A DNA stretch of 64,000 nt, from positions 372,001 to 436,000 of the forward strand of contig CP095846.1 of the NCBI GenBank assembly GCA_023100825.1, written 5' to 3'. A program made the translations under genes and the position numbers. This stretch comes from Nocardioidaceae bacterium SCSIO 66511. GTDB lineage: Bacteria; Actinomycetota; Actinomycetes; Propionibacteriales; Nocardioidaceae. Every line of letters starts with the position of its first letter. The first letter of the stretch is position 1. Below are positions 17,699 through 26,680 of the stretch, in pieces. The notes beneath the pieces were generated by a model. That model was not told where the DNA came from and did not search any database. It saw only the letters and a program-made list of their open reading frames with translations.

Positions 17699-18883
17699 AT
17701 GCAGCAGCTACAGACTCGCAATCTGATCCTTGCGACGGCCCTGTTCACGGTCAGCTTCTGGGCCTGGAACGTCATCGCTCCGCTCGGGACGTATTACACC
17801 GAAGACCTCGACCTGTCCGCCAACCAGAAGTCACTGCTGGTGGCGATGCCGGTGCTGGTCGGTTCGGTCGGGCGAATCCCTGCGGGCGCACTCGCCGACC
17901 GGTTCGGCGGTCGGGTGATGATGCCCGTTTTGATGGTGATTGCGACGCCTTTCGTCATCCTCGTCGCCGTCGCCGGCCACGCCGAGTCGTACGCGCTGCT
18001 CGTCGTTTTCGGCTTCTTCCTCGGCATCGCGGGAACCACCTTCGCGGTAGGTATCCCGTTCCTCAACGCCTGGTACGAGAAGTCGCGTCGCGGTTTCGCG
18101 ACCGGCGTGTTCGGCGCCGGCATGGGTGGCACCGCCCTTTCGGCATTCTTCACGCCGCGCTTCGTCGACTGGTTCGGCTACACCGCCACACACGTCATCG
18201 TGGCCGCGGCGATGCTGGTCGCAGCGGCGCTCGGCTGGATGCTGATGACCGACTCGCCCGAGTGGACGCCCAACGCCGAGCCGCTGTTGCCGAAACTCGC
18301 AGGTGCGCTGAAGCTCGGCGTCACCTGGCAGCTGTCGCTGCTGTACGCCGTCACGTTCGGCGGCTTCGTGGCGTTCTCCACCTACCTGCCGACCTACCTC
18401 AACGACATCTACGACTTCGACCTCACCGGCGCAGGTACCCGAACAGCCGGGTTCGCGATCGCGGCCGTCATCGCCCGCCCGGTCGGCGGGGTGCTTTCCG
18501 ACCACGTCGGACCGAAGCTGGTCTCGATGGTCTCCCTTGCCGGCGCGGCAGTGCTCGCAGTCGTCGTTGCCTTCCAGCCCGAGCCAGAAGTACCGGCTGG
18601 TACGGCTTTCGTACTGCTTGCAATGTTCCTGGGGCTCGGCTCGGGCGGTGTGTTTGCCTGGGTCGCGGCCAGTGCGCCACCTGCAAAGGTCGGAAGCGTC
18701 ACGGGCGTCGTCGGCGCGGCAGGCGGTCTCGGCGGCTACTTCCCACCGCTGGTGATGGGCGCTACGTACGACTCGATCGGCCAGGACTACACGGTCGGGC
18801 TCGCGCTGCTGACCATCGTTGCGCTGCTGACCCTGGCGTACACGTGGTTCGGCTTGCGCGGCCCCGCTCGTACGAAAACCTGA
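17699..18883 (+). CDS. narK: Nitrate/nitrite transporter, MFS (NarK type)
   Basis: A 394-aa protein with about 12 transmembrane segments. Features of the nitrate/nitrite porter family include FWAWNVIAPLG at the start, RIPAGALADRFGGR in loop 2-3, FAVGIPFLNAWYEKSRRGFATG, and GLGSGGVFAWVAASAPPAKVGSVTGVVGAAGGLGG, the last carrying the nitrate signature glycines. It starts 32 bp after narI and is probably the last gene of the nar operon, supplying nitrate to the cytoplasmic active site and/or exporting nitrite. Its stop is 1 bp from the stop of the convergent gene. Confidence 0.93.
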   Translation: MQQLQTRNLILATALFTVSFWAWNVIAPLGTYYTEDLDLSANQKSLLVAMPVLVGSVGRIPAGALADRFGGRVMMPVLMVIATPFVILVAVAGHAESYALLVVFGFFLGIAGTTFAVGIPFLNAWYEKSRRGFATGVFGAGMGGTALSAFFTPRFVDWFGYTATHVIVAAAMLVAAALGWMLMTDSPEWTPNAEPLLPKLAGALKLGVTWQLSLLYAVTFGGFVAFSTYLPTYLNDIYDFDLTGAGTRTAGFAIAAVIARPVGGVLSDHVGPKLVSMVSLAGAAVLAVVVAFQPEPEVPAGTAFVLLAMFLGLGSGGVFAWVAASAPPAKVGSVTGVVGAAGGLGGYFPPLVMGATYDSIGQDYTVGLALLTIVALLTLAYTWFGLRGPARTKT

Positions 18884-18884
18884 G

Positions 18885-20456
18885 TCAACGGTCGTAGTAC
18901 GTCTTGCCGATCATCAGGCCGGTGTCCCAAGGATTGGGTCGCCGACTGCCGTTGGTGAGTACGCCGAGCGAGCGGTGCACGACCTTGCCGCTGCGGTACT
19001 TCAGCACCAGGTGGCCGTGCTTCTTGATTCGGTACGTACCGCGGCCCTCGGGGAGGTCACCGCCAGCACGAGTGCTCGGGCCGGAGCGAGCGAACACTGT
19101 CCGGTAGGTCGCGAACCTGCCATTGCCGTTCAGCAAGATATCGAGGTACTCGAGCGTCCCGGACGTTGTCGCGTTCACGTGCCGGTGCGACACGGTCCAT
19201 CGAGATCCGGCCTTCGGGACGGAGAGTGGTCGGTAACTGCGCCCCCGCCAGCTGATCCGGCCGTTCTTGACCTTCGCGCGTTTGCCCGCGATCGTCAGCT
19301 TGTTCTTGCCCGGGCGGAACTTGTAGCGGACGCAGCCTCGCTTCTCGCCACCCGAGGTCACCTTCTTGCACGTGGGCTTGCCCTTTGGCGGGAAGCCGAC
19401 ATATGCGAATTTGCGATTCACGAACCAGATGCCGTACGCCCGCCACTGCAGGTTCTTATGCGGCGCCCAGAACCTCTTTCCAGCCAGGGACTTGCCGATC
19501 TTGAGGGGTTTGGCGAGCGGGTGGAGCCGGTACGAGCCGGACGCGATGCCGTAGTCGCCCACGGCCGTCCACTTGACGGTGCCGGCCTTGCGCTTCTTCG
19601 GCCGGATCTTGAACGTCGCGGTCTTCTCGTCGTAGAAGTCGAGCATCCCGAGACTGGTCGACCGCGACGCGGCGGCGATCCCCTTTGCCGGCCTGATGAA
19701 CACGCGTACTCCGCGGACCGGTGTCGGGGTGACGGTGTCGGGGTTGTTCTTGATTCGGACCTTCAGCGACTTCTTGCTGCCGACGACGAAGCCAGTGTGC
19801 AGACTGGTGCCTCCGTCGTAGCGCAGCATCGGGTCCCACTGGTCGAGGCGGACGTACCCGGTCCGGTCGTAGACCGGTTGGCCGCTGTGTGCGGACGCGA
19901 CCGCGTACGCGCAGCCGGCGGGGACGCCCTTCAGGCCCGCTGCCGATGCGGTCGCGATCACTCGCTTGGTGTCGCGGTCGGAACGTGCGGTGCCGCCCTT
20001 GCCCGGCGTGCCGTTGGCCTTCAGATGCGCCCAGAACCCTTTGCCGCCGCGGGTCGGTACGACGACGACGGTGCGCGCCAGGCACATACCGTTCTCATCG
20101 ACGGCGCCGACGTATAACGCGATGGCCGTCCCCTTCTTGGTCGGAGCGGCCTGGAACGTCGTGATTGCCTTGACCACGCCGGTCTTGCGGTTGACGTACG
20201 CGTCGACTTTTCGGATGTCTCGTGCATTCGCCGCGGCTTCGCCGGGATCGGTCCATGCCGCTCCGCGCCATGGTGTCGACGCACGAGCACGGTCGCCGGG
20301 CACTGCCGTCACAGGCTTCGCTCGCTCACGCATGGTCCCCTGCGGGGCGTACGGATCGGTGTCGGCGAATCCGGGCTCGGCGCTCGACGTATTCGCCATG
20401 CCCGCCATCACGACCGAAGCGCATGCGACCGCGGACCCCACCAGATACCTGCGCAC
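18885..20456 (-). CDS. Secreted basic protein of unknown function
   Basis: I do not recognise this family. The GTG at 20454-20456, preceded by AGGGAGG, gives 523 aa starting with a Sec signal peptide (RRYLVGSAVACASVVMAG, cleavage probably after the TSSA near residue 29). The mature protein is rich in Lys, Arg, Gly and aromatic residues and looks all-beta. Cysteines occur in spaced pairs compatible with disulfides. Two similar beta-rich segments near the C-terminus (around residues 375-415 and 455-510) share a pattern of alternating basic and hydrophobic residues and may be repeats of a small lipocalin-like or barrel domain. No catalytic motif is evident. It is convergent with narK. Confidence 0.7.
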   Translation of the reverse strand: MRRYLVGSAVACASVVMAGMANTSSAEPGFADTDPYAPQGTMRERAKPVTAVPGDRARASTPWRGAAWTDPGEAAANARDIRKVDAYVNRKTGVVKAITTFQAAPTKKGTAIALYVGAVDENGMCLARTVVVVPTRGGKGFWAHLKANGTPGKGGTARSDRDTKRVIATASAAGLKGVPAGCAYAVASAHSGQPVYDRTGYVRLDQWDPMLRYDGGTSLHTGFVVGSKKSLKVRIKNNPDTVTPTPVRGVRVFIRPAKGIAAASRSTSLGMLDFYDEKTATFKIRPKKRKAGTVKWTAVGDYGIASGSYRLHPLAKPLKIGKSLAGKRFWAPHKNLQWRAYGIWFVNRKFAYVGFPPKGKPTCKKVTSGGEKRGCVRYKFRPGKNKLTIAGKRAKVKNGRISWRGRSYRPLSVPKAGSRWTVSHRHVNATTSGTLEYLDILLNGNGRFATYRTVFARSGPSTRAGGDLPEGRGTYRIKKHGHLVLKYRSGKVVHRSLGVLTNGSRRPNPWDTGLMIGKTYYDR

Positions 20457-20543
20457 GATTGCCTCCCTCTGGCTCCACTCCGGATGGAGCCTAACGAGCA
20501 ACCCACGGGCTCGTACGGGTTTCGGTGAGATCGTGCTGAACGT

Positions 20544-21917
20544 TCACCGTCGGGCGACGGCGTGGGTACCCAAGGCGCCGAGCACTGCGACGGCGGACGT
20601 GGCAATGATCGCGATGTCCATGCCGTGCGCGAGACCACTAGCGGTGCCGGGCCCGACGTTCGTCACGATAGCGATGACGATCGCCACACCGATCGACGAT
20701 CCGACATAACGTGCTGTGTTGTTCGCCCCCGAGCCCATCGCCGTACGTGCCGTAGTCACGCTTTCGACCGCTAGACGGGGGAGCGCTGCGTTGACGAGGC
20801 CGCTGCCGATTCCGGCGAGCACCAGGCCAGGAACGAGTCGTACCCAGTCGCCGGAGTCGAGGCCGCCCAGCCAGCTGAGCGGGCCGAGCGCTGCGAGGGC
20901 GAACCCGATGCTCAGCTGGCGCACCGATGTCAGTCCGAGCCGGCGCGAGTGGTACGCAACGAGCGCTGCCGTACCCGACCAGAACACGAACAGCCAGGCC
21001 GTGGTGAGGGCTGCGAACCCACCGCTGAGTTGGAGCACGGTCGGTAGGTAGCTCATCAGCCCGATGATCGCCACGCCTGTGACGAGCGCGCCGATCGTAG
21101 AGGCCAGGAACGGTGGATGTCTGAAGAGCGTGGGGTCGACGAGCGGTCGACCCACCTTGGTCTGCATCACCGCGAAGCCGGCCACCAGCAGGAATGCCGC
21201 CGCCAGCAAGCCGAGTACGAGCGGAGATCCCCAGCCCGACCGTCCCTCGGTCAGTGCCGCGAGGAGTGCCGTCAGACCACCGCCGAACGTCACCGCGCCG
21301 ATCACATCCGGTCTTGCGGCCGCGGGCGTACGCGACTCACTGAGGGTGCCTCGTGCAATGACGGCGATGACGGCTGTGACCGCCGCGAAGAGCCAGTACG
21401 GCCCGGCCCAATGGTCGGCGCCGAATGCTCCCGAAACGAGCGGTCCGGAAGCGATCCCCGCACCGACGGCGGCGCCCCAGACTCCCAACGCATGAAGTCG
21501 AGCGGCTCCGTCGTACGCCTCCGCGAGCAGGGCGAGGCTGGTTGCGAGCACAGCCGCGCCGGCGGCGCCCTGCACGATGCGAGCGAGGATGAACGTCAGG
21601 GCATCTGGTGCCACGGCGGAGAGACCGAGCGCAATCGCAAGCGCGACGGTGCCTGCAACGAACACGCGGCGTCGGCCGAAATCGTCGGCGAGTGCACCGG
21701 ACACCAGCAGTAGCGCTGCCAACCCGAGGGGCAGGGAGTTGACCAGCCAGGTCTGCTCGGACTGGCTCGCGTCGAGTGCGGAGGTGAGATCGGGGACCGC
21801 CGTGAGTGGCGCGGCATAGTCCATCAACACGACGAACGTCGCGACGACGGTGATTGCCAGCGTCGCTCGGGGATGTGGCGCGCCGGGCGTACGCACGACG
21901 GGAGTAAGTTCAGTCAC
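20544..21917 (-). CDS. MFS drug-efflux transporter (DHA2-like, 14 TM)
   Basis: A protein of about 457 aa with roughly 14 hydrophobic segments. Motif A-like LVSGALADDFGRRRV lies between TM2 and TM3, and motif C-like features (GAAVGAGIASGPLVSG) are present, typical of drug:H+ antiporters. I chose the GTG at 21915-21917; an in-frame TTG at 21936-21938 would add seven residues and would run up to the operator. It is divergent from the HxlR-family regulator with palindromic sites between, so it is very likely its target. The substrate is unknown. Confidence 0.88.
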   Translation of the reverse strand: MTELTPVVRTPGAPHPRATLAITVVATFVVLMDYAAPLTAVPDLTSALDASQSEQTWLVNSLPLGLAALLLVSGALADDFGRRRVFVAGTVALAIALGLSAVAPDALTFILARIVQGAAGAAVLATSLALLAEAYDGAARLHALGVWGAAVGAGIASGPLVSGAFGADHWAGPYWLFAAVTAVIAVIARGTLSESRTPAAARPDVIGAVTFGGGLTALLAALTEGRSGWGSPLVLGLLAAAFLLVAGFAVMQTKVGRPLVDPTLFRHPPFLASTIGALVTGVAIIGLMSYLPTVLQLSGGFAALTTAWLFVFWSGTAALVAYHSRRLGLTSVRQLSIGFALAALGPLSWLGGLDSGDWVRLVPGLVLAGIGSGLVNAALPRLAVESVTTARTAMGSGANNTARYVGSSIGVAIVIAIVTNVGPGTASGLAHGMDIAIIATSAVAVLGALGTHAVARR

Positions 21918-21961
21918 CGAACTGACGGTATCAGACAAGGTTCGGTCAGTGAACTGACCGA
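21911..21961. promoter_or_regulatory. HxlR operator candidates between MFS and HxlR genes
   Basis: The main site, 21942-21961, is a palindrome with 9-bp arms (TCGGTCAGT / ACTGACCGA) and a GA centre. A second, partly matching inverted site with the same CAGT/ACTGA half-words covers about 21911-21926. Both lie at the divergent starts, so one regulator could repress both genes. Confidence 0.7.
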
Positions 21962-21975
21962 GTTAAGATCGTCTC

Positions 21976-22497
21976 ATGGCACTCGGCAAGGACTACGCCG
22001 CACAGAACTGCGCGCTGGCGCGGGCACTCGAGTTGGTCGGTGAGCGATGGACGATGCTCATCCTGCGCGATGCGTTCTTCGGCGTACGCCGCTTCAGTGA
22101 CTTCCACTCCCATGTCGGGGTGCCGCGAGCCGTGCTGACCGAGCGGCTGCAGACGCTCACAGCGGCCGGCGTACTCGAGAAGCGCCAGTATCAGGACGCG
22201 CCTCCGCGCTACGAGTACGTACTGACGGAGGCCGGTGAGCGGCTGTGGCCGGCGGTACACACGCTCGGTCGATGGGGCGACGAGTTCATTCCGCACGACG
22301 GCGGAGTACGCCGCGTGTTCGCGCACGCCGAGTGCGGCGACGTGCTCGACTCGGTCAGCAACTGCCCGACCTGTCGGTACGCCGTCCCGCCGCGCGAGAT
22401 CGAAATGCGTCCGGGCCCGGGCGCCGAGAGTGACACCGACCGGATCGGCCGCCTGCTTCTCGAGCCACGGATGCTACTGACGCCGGTCGTGTCTTAG
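21976..22497 (+). CDS. HxlR-family transcriptional regulator
   Basis: A 173-aa winged-helix regulator. The start QNCALARALELVGERWTMLILRDAFFG is diagnostic of HxlR/YodB/MarR-like proteins, with the conserved redox-capable Cys12. The recognition region is FSDFHSHVGVPRAVLTERLQTL. The C-terminal third is an extension with Cys residues in CGDVL and CPTC, possibly a small zinc-ribbon-like element. Many HxlR proteins sense electrophiles or quinones through the N-terminal cysteine. The ATG at 21976 lies 15 bp from a strong palindrome, implying autoregulation and control of the divergent exporter. Confidence 0.9.
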   Translation: MALGKDYAAQNCALARALELVGERWTMLILRDAFFGVRRFSDFHSHVGVPRAVLTERLQTLTAAGVLEKRQYQDAPPRYEYVLTEAGERLWPAVHTLGRWGDEFIPHDGGVRRVFAHAECGDVLDSVSNCPTCRYAVPPREIEMRPGPGAESDTDRIGRLLLEPRMLLTPVVS

Positions 22498-22507
22498 GGG
22501 TCCGGTT

Positions 22508-22541
22508 CGACAGTTGTCGGAACCACTGCCGACATCTGTCG
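22508..22541. promoter_or_regulatory. Tandem operator: two CGACANNTGTCG palindromes
   Basis: Two perfect 12-bp palindromes (22508-22519 and 22530-22541) have starts 22 bp apart, about two helical turns, and lie 72 bp before the LVIVD gene. The ACA-N2-TGT core is like that of BlaI/CopY-family operators; that link is inference. Confidence 0.55.
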
Positions 22542-22612
22542 GTTGCAGGATTCACCGATCAGCAGAAGGCTGGGACGAGTCAGGCGAGCCCCGCCGACGC
22601 GAAAGGTGCGAG

Positions 22613-24016
22613 ATGTCACGTCGTAGCGTTGTGTCCCGTCCGTCCCGTCCGCTCACTCGTGCGTTGGCCGCAGTGGGCGCCTCGCTCGGGCTTGTGCTCG
22701 CCCCGGTTGCGGCATGGGCATGCGAAGACCACGATGCGAACGAAACTGCTGCGGCGGCCACCAGCGCCGAAACGGTGCGAGCCGGACAGATCGTGCGCGA
22801 CGCACCCGAGGGGGAGTACGACGGCGTCGAGTTCGTGGGCAATCTGCCCGAGGTTGCCGGTGCCACGGCGATCAACTTCCTCGACTACGGGCATCACCGG
22901 CGAGCCATGTTCGTCACCGGAACCTTCGGCCTCAAGTCGTACGACGTGACGAACCCCGAGAACCCGCGTTTGCTCGACTCCGTCGACATGCCTGGGTTCT
23001 GGGAGAACGAGGACATGGACGTCGATCCGAAGCGCAAGCTCGTGTTCATGTCGCAGGACCCGCGTGCCTTCGACCAACCGCAGGACAGCGGCGAGTCCGG
23101 CGTGTACATCGTGTCAGCGCGCAAGCCGGCCGACCTGAAGATCCTCAGTTTTACGAAGGTTCCCGCCGGCCACACGTCGAGTTGCATCAACGACTGCAAG
23201 TACCTCTGGACGGGCGGCCCGATGAAGGACGCCGACCAGCCGGACGACTGGGAGGGACGGCCGGTCTTCGTCACCGACATCCGCAACCCCAGGAAGCCGT
23301 CGGTCTATCCCGATCCGGTCGACCTCGGCCGTAACGACGGAGTCACCGACTATGCGCACGACGTGCAGGTCGACAAGTCCGGGGTTGCCTGGGTGTCCGG
23401 GCGCGGCGGGCTGCGCGGCTACTGGACGAAGGGACGTCACTGGGACCCGGTCGAGAAGCGCTTCCACGTCGCCAGCGCCGCGAAGCCGATCCCGTACGCT
23501 GGCGGCAAATTCGTCCAGCAGCCCGATGTGGGCTTCCCCGGTGGTTCGTTCGCGCACAATGCACTGCGTCCGATGCGATCGCTCGGCGGCCATGAGCCGG
23601 GTGATCTTGCGCTGGTGACGATCGAGAACTTCAGCGACTCGTGTGAGACCGACGGACGGCTCTTGTTCGTCTCGATTGGCGACAGTAAGGACGGCCAGGG
23701 TTGGCATTCGACACCGGACGACCCGTACCGGCTGCCGATCGTCGGCGAGTTCACGCCGTGGGGCAAGCCGGGCACTGATCCGAACCAGGGCTGCTCCGCC
23801 CACTACTTCCAGCTGCGCGACGACCTCGTTGTGCAGTCCTTCTACGGCAACGGCACGCGGTTCGTCGACGTCTCGGATCCGACGAACCCAACCCAGGTGG
23901 GCTACTACCGTCCGGAGGGTGGATCGTCTGCGGCACCGTACTGGAACAAGGACGTCATCTACGTGGCCGACGGTCGCCGAGGCGTCGACATCATCCGCCC
24001 AGCACTGGATGACTGA
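22613..24016 (+). CDS. Secreted LVIVD-repeat (beta-propeller-like) protein
   Basis: A 467-aa protein with a Sec signal peptide ending near AWA-CEDHD. The repeated pattern of a short strand, then YDVTNPENPRLLDSV or FVDVSDPTNPTQVGYY, is the LVIVD repeat seen in secreted propeller-like proteins of actinobacteria. Several Cys pairs (SSCINDC, NFSDSCETD, NQGCSAH) may be disulfides. The ATG at 22613 is preceded by AAAGGTG; the longer open frame upstream crosses the operator region and is rejected. The next gene (a lipoprotein) starts 3 bp after the stop, so they form an operon. The molecular role is unknown, probably binding or surface-associated. Confidence 0.85.
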   Translation: MSRRSVVSRPSRPLTRALAAVGASLGLVLAPVAAWACEDHDANETAAAATSAETVRAGQIVRDAPEGEYDGVEFVGNLPEVAGATAINFLDYGHHRRAMFVTGTFGLKSYDVTNPENPRLLDSVDMPGFWENEDMDVDPKRKLVFMSQDPRAFDQPQDSGESGVYIVSARKPADLKILSFTKVPAGHTSSCINDCKYLWTGGPMKDADQPDDWEGRPVFVTDIRNPRKPSVYPDPVDLGRNDGVTDYAHDVQVDKSGVAWVSGRGGLRGYWTKGRHWDPVEKRFHVASAAKPIPYAGGKFVQQPDVGFPGGSFAHNALRPMRSLGGHEPGDLALVTIENFSDSCETDGRLLFVSIGDSKDGQGWHSTPDDPYRLPIVGEFTPWGKPGTDPNQGCSAHYFQLRDDLVVQSFYGNGTRFVDVSDPTNPTQVGYYRPEGGSSAAPYWNKDVIYVADGRRGVDIIRPALDD

Positions 24017-24019
24017 TCG

Positions 24020-24568
24020 GTGCACCCTGGTTGTCGTCGGTTGTCTCGCCGTACGCCGCTCGCAGCCGTTGCGATCGTCGGGCTGTTCCTGAGCGGATGC
24101 GCGGATGGCGGTGCGAGCGGCGAGTCGGAGCCGCACTCCGAAGATGAGCACCACAGCTCGGCGGTCGAATGCGGCGCCAGCACGTACGAGGACGGCCATC
24201 AGGTGATCCGCTACTGCGGCGACGGCGCTGCCCACGTACGTGTCGCCGGAGGCGAAGCGGCGCCGGTGCGTGGTGCGACGTGCGAGGCGCACGGCAACTT
24301 CATCACCGCAAACTTCGGTACGAACTACTCCAACCCGAAGGCGGCCGAGGGCGGCTACGTCGGTGTCGTCCTCGGCGACGTACGCCGCGGTCAGGAGCTG
24401 AAGCCTGCAACTCTCACGGGAGTCGAGCTCGTCGAGGACGGTCGCCGCGTCGCGGTATCCGGCGTCGAGGCGACCGCTGCGCTTGTCGATGACACGCTCC
24501 GCGCCACCATCAGCGGGCGTACCGCGAAGGGTCGCATCGCCATCGAGACCTCCTGCCCCGTCGCGTAA
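24020..24568 (+). CDS. Putative lipoprotein of unknown function
   Basis: A 182-aa protein with a lipoprotein signal peptide (lipobox LFLSGC, Cys27) and a His/Glu/Asp/Ser-rich stretch just after it (EPHSEDEHHSS) that could bind metal. The rest is a small beta-rich domain with Cys residues in VECGAS, IRYCGDG, ATCEAHG and ETSCPVA. The GTG start is 3 bp after the LVIVD gene, so it is almost certainly co-transcribed. No family is recognised. A membrane-anchored partner of the secreted LVIVD protein is a reasonable guess. Confidence 0.75.
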   Translation: MHPGCRRLSRRTPLAAVAIVGLFLSGCADGGASGESEPHSEDEHHSSAVECGASTYEDGHQVIRYCGDGAAHVRVAGGEAAPVRGATCEAHGNFITANFGTNYSNPKAAEGGYVGVVLGDVRRGQELKPATLTGVELVEDGRRVAVSGVEATAALVDDTLRATISGRTAKGRIAIETSCPVA

Positions 24569-24572
24569 CGGT

Positions 24573-24592
24573 GCGTCCGCGGAGGCGGACGC
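24573..24592 (+). terminator. Short hairpin after the lipoprotein gene
   Basis: A perfect 8-bp GC-only stem (24573-24580 with 24585-24592) has a GGAG tetraloop and begins 5 bp after the lipoprotein stop. It lacks a T-tract, as many actinobacterial terminators do. Confidence 0.5.
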
Positions 24593-24614
24593 GCGAGCCC
24601 GTACGCTGATGCGC

Positions 24615-26654
24615 ATGGCGATCACCGAGGACACCGACCCGTACCTCTGGCTCGAGGATGTCGAGGGTGATGACGCACTCGCCTGGGTACGCGAGCGCAA
24701 CACCCACGCAGAGGCGAGTATCTGTTCGGATGAGGATTTCGCCCAGCTGAGCAAGAAGATCCTCGAAGTGCTCGACTCCGATGAGCGCATCCCCGACCTC
24801 GTCAAGGCCGGCGACTGGTACTACAACTTCTGGCGAGACGCGGAGCACGAGCGGGGCATCTGGCGACGTACGACGCTCGATTCGTACCGCACCGACAGCC
24901 CCGAGTGGGATGTACTGCTCGACCTCGATGCGCTGAACGAGCAGGAGGGCACCAACTGGGTCTGGCACGGCGCGAAGGTTCTGCGCACCGGCCCACGGGC
25001 GTACAAGCTGGCACTCGTCAACCTGTCGCGCGGCGGGTCGGATGCCGATGTCACCCGCGAGTTCGATCTGGTCGAGCGGGCCTTCGTCGGCGACGGGTTC
25101 TACCGGCCCGAAGGCAAGGGCGACGTCTACTGGATCGACGCAGACACGGTCTTCCTCGCGACCGACACCGGGCCCGGCAGCATGACCGAGTCGGGCTTGC
25201 CGCGAGTTGCGCGCCGCTGGAGACGCGGGCAGGCGTACGCCGACTCGCAGGTCGTGTACGAAGGCCGCAGCGACGATCTGATGGTCGTTGCGCACCATGA
25301 TCGAACGCCGGGCTACGAGCGCGACTGGGTGAGCAGAGCGATCACGTTCTACACCGGCGAAGACTGGCTGCTCGGCGCCGACGGATCACTCACCCGGGTC
25401 GATGTCCCCGACTCGGCGGAGCTGAGCGTGAAGCGCGACTCGATGCTGGTCGAATTGCGCGACGCCTGGGAGGTCGGTGGGCGTACGCACTCTGCCGGCT
25501 CGCTGCTTGCCATCGGCTTCGATGCCTTCCTGGCCGGCGATCGCGACTTCACCACCGTCTTCGAGCCGACGTCGTCGATGTCGTTGGCCGGGTACTCGTG
25601 GACCGCCAACCGCCTCGTGCTCACGATCCTGGAAGACGTGCGCCATCGGGTCGAGGTGGTCGATCCCGCGGGCTGGTCACGCCACACTCTGACCGGCGTA
25701 CCCGATCTGGCGAGTGTGCACGTACGCCCGGTCGACGCCGATGAGTCCGACGTCGTTTGGCTGACGACGACGAGCTTCCTCAGTCCGCCCGCGTTGTCAC
25801 TGGCCGACCTGAGCGATCCCAGCGCCGAACTCGAGCCGCTCAAGTCGACCCCGGAGCTCTTCGACGCTTCGTCGGTGGTGGCGGAGCAGCACTTCGCAAC
25901 CTCCGACGACGGCACCCGGATCCCGTACTTCGTCGTACGCCCACGTGGCCTCGCGTACGACGGCACAGCGCCGACCTTGCTCAGTGGCTACGGCGGCTTC
26001 GAGATCTCTCGAACGCCGGAGTACTCCGCGGCGATCGGGCGAGCCTGGATCGAGCGTGGCGGTGTGTACGTGGTGGCGAACATCCGCGGTGGTGGCGAGT
26101 ACGGTCCCGCGTGGCATCAAGCTGCGCTGCGCGAGAAGCGCCATCGGGCGTACGAAGACTTCGCCGCGGTCGCGCGCGACCTCGCGGCCCGCGAAATCAC
26201 CTCGCCCGCGCATCTCGGAGCGATGGGCGGCTCGAACGGCGGCCTGCTGATGGGCAATATGCTCACGGGCTATCCCGAGCTGTTCGGCGCGATCGTCATC
26301 CGCGTGCCACTGCTGGACATGCGGCGGTATCACCGGCTGCTTGCCGGAGCGTTGTGGGTGGCGGAGTACGGCGATCCCGACTCTGCCGACTGGGAGTACC
26401 TTGCGACGTACTCGCCCTATCACCGGTTCGACCCCGACGGCACGTATCCGCCGGTACTCCTCACGACTTCGACCCGCGACGACCGAGTGCATCCGGGTCA
26501 TGCACGCAAGATGGCCGCCCTGATGCTCCAGCACGACAAGGACGTCACGTACTGGGAGAACACCGAGGGCGGCCACGGTGGTGCTGCCACGAACGCGCAG
26601 GTCGCGCACATGACCGCGATGGCGTACCGCTTCCTGTGGCAGCGGTTGACCTGA
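24615..26654 (+). CDS. S9 family prolyl oligopeptidase
   Basis: A 679-aa cytoplasmic serine peptidase with no signal peptide. An N-terminal beta-propeller region (about residues 60-400) precedes an alpha/beta-hydrolase domain. The catalytic Ser is about 540 in GGSNGG, Asp about 622-623 in RDDRVHPGH and His about 654 in EGGHGG. The motif LSGYGGFEIS and RGGGEYGPAWH are typical of the prolyl oligopeptidase/oligopeptidase B group. It would cleave short peptides after proline or a basic residue; specificity is not determined by sequence alone. An ATG at 24609, two codons upstream, is an equally possible start. Confidence 0.92.
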   Translation: MAITEDTDPYLWLEDVEGDDALAWVRERNTHAEASICSDEDFAQLSKKILEVLDSDERIPDLVKAGDWYYNFWRDAEHERGIWRRTTLDSYRTDSPEWDVLLDLDALNEQEGTNWVWHGAKVLRTGPRAYKLALVNLSRGGSDADVTREFDLVERAFVGDGFYRPEGKGDVYWIDADTVFLATDTGPGSMTESGLPRVARRWRRGQAYADSQVVYEGRSDDLMVVAHHDRTPGYERDWVSRAITFYTGEDWLLGADGSLTRVDVPDSAELSVKRDSMLVELRDAWEVGGRTHSAGSLLAIGFDAFLAGDRDFTTVFEPTSSMSLAGYSWTANRLVLTILEDVRHRVEVVDPAGWSRHTLTGVPDLASVHVRPVDADESDVVWLTTTSFLSPPALSLADLSDPSAELEPLKSTPELFDASSVVAEQHFATSDDGTRIPYFVVRPRGLAYDGTAPTLLSGYGGFEISRTPEYSAAIGRAWIERGGVYVVANIRGGGEYGPAWHQAALREKRHRAYEDFAAVARDLAAREITSPAHLGAMGGSNGGLLMGNMLTGYPELFGAIVIRVPLLDMRRYHRLLAGALWVAEYGDPDSADWEYLATYSPYHRFDPDGTYPPVLLTTSTRDDRVHPGHARKMAALMLQHDKDVTYWENTEGGHGGAATNAQVAHMTAMAYRFLWQRLT

Positions 26655-26680
26655 GAGGTTCCACCGGTAGGGAGGTCTGA

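Noticed and set aside
23114-24805. A 563-codon open frame opposite the LVIVD-lipoprotein region
   Set aside because: Crosses several genes antisense; no conserved features.
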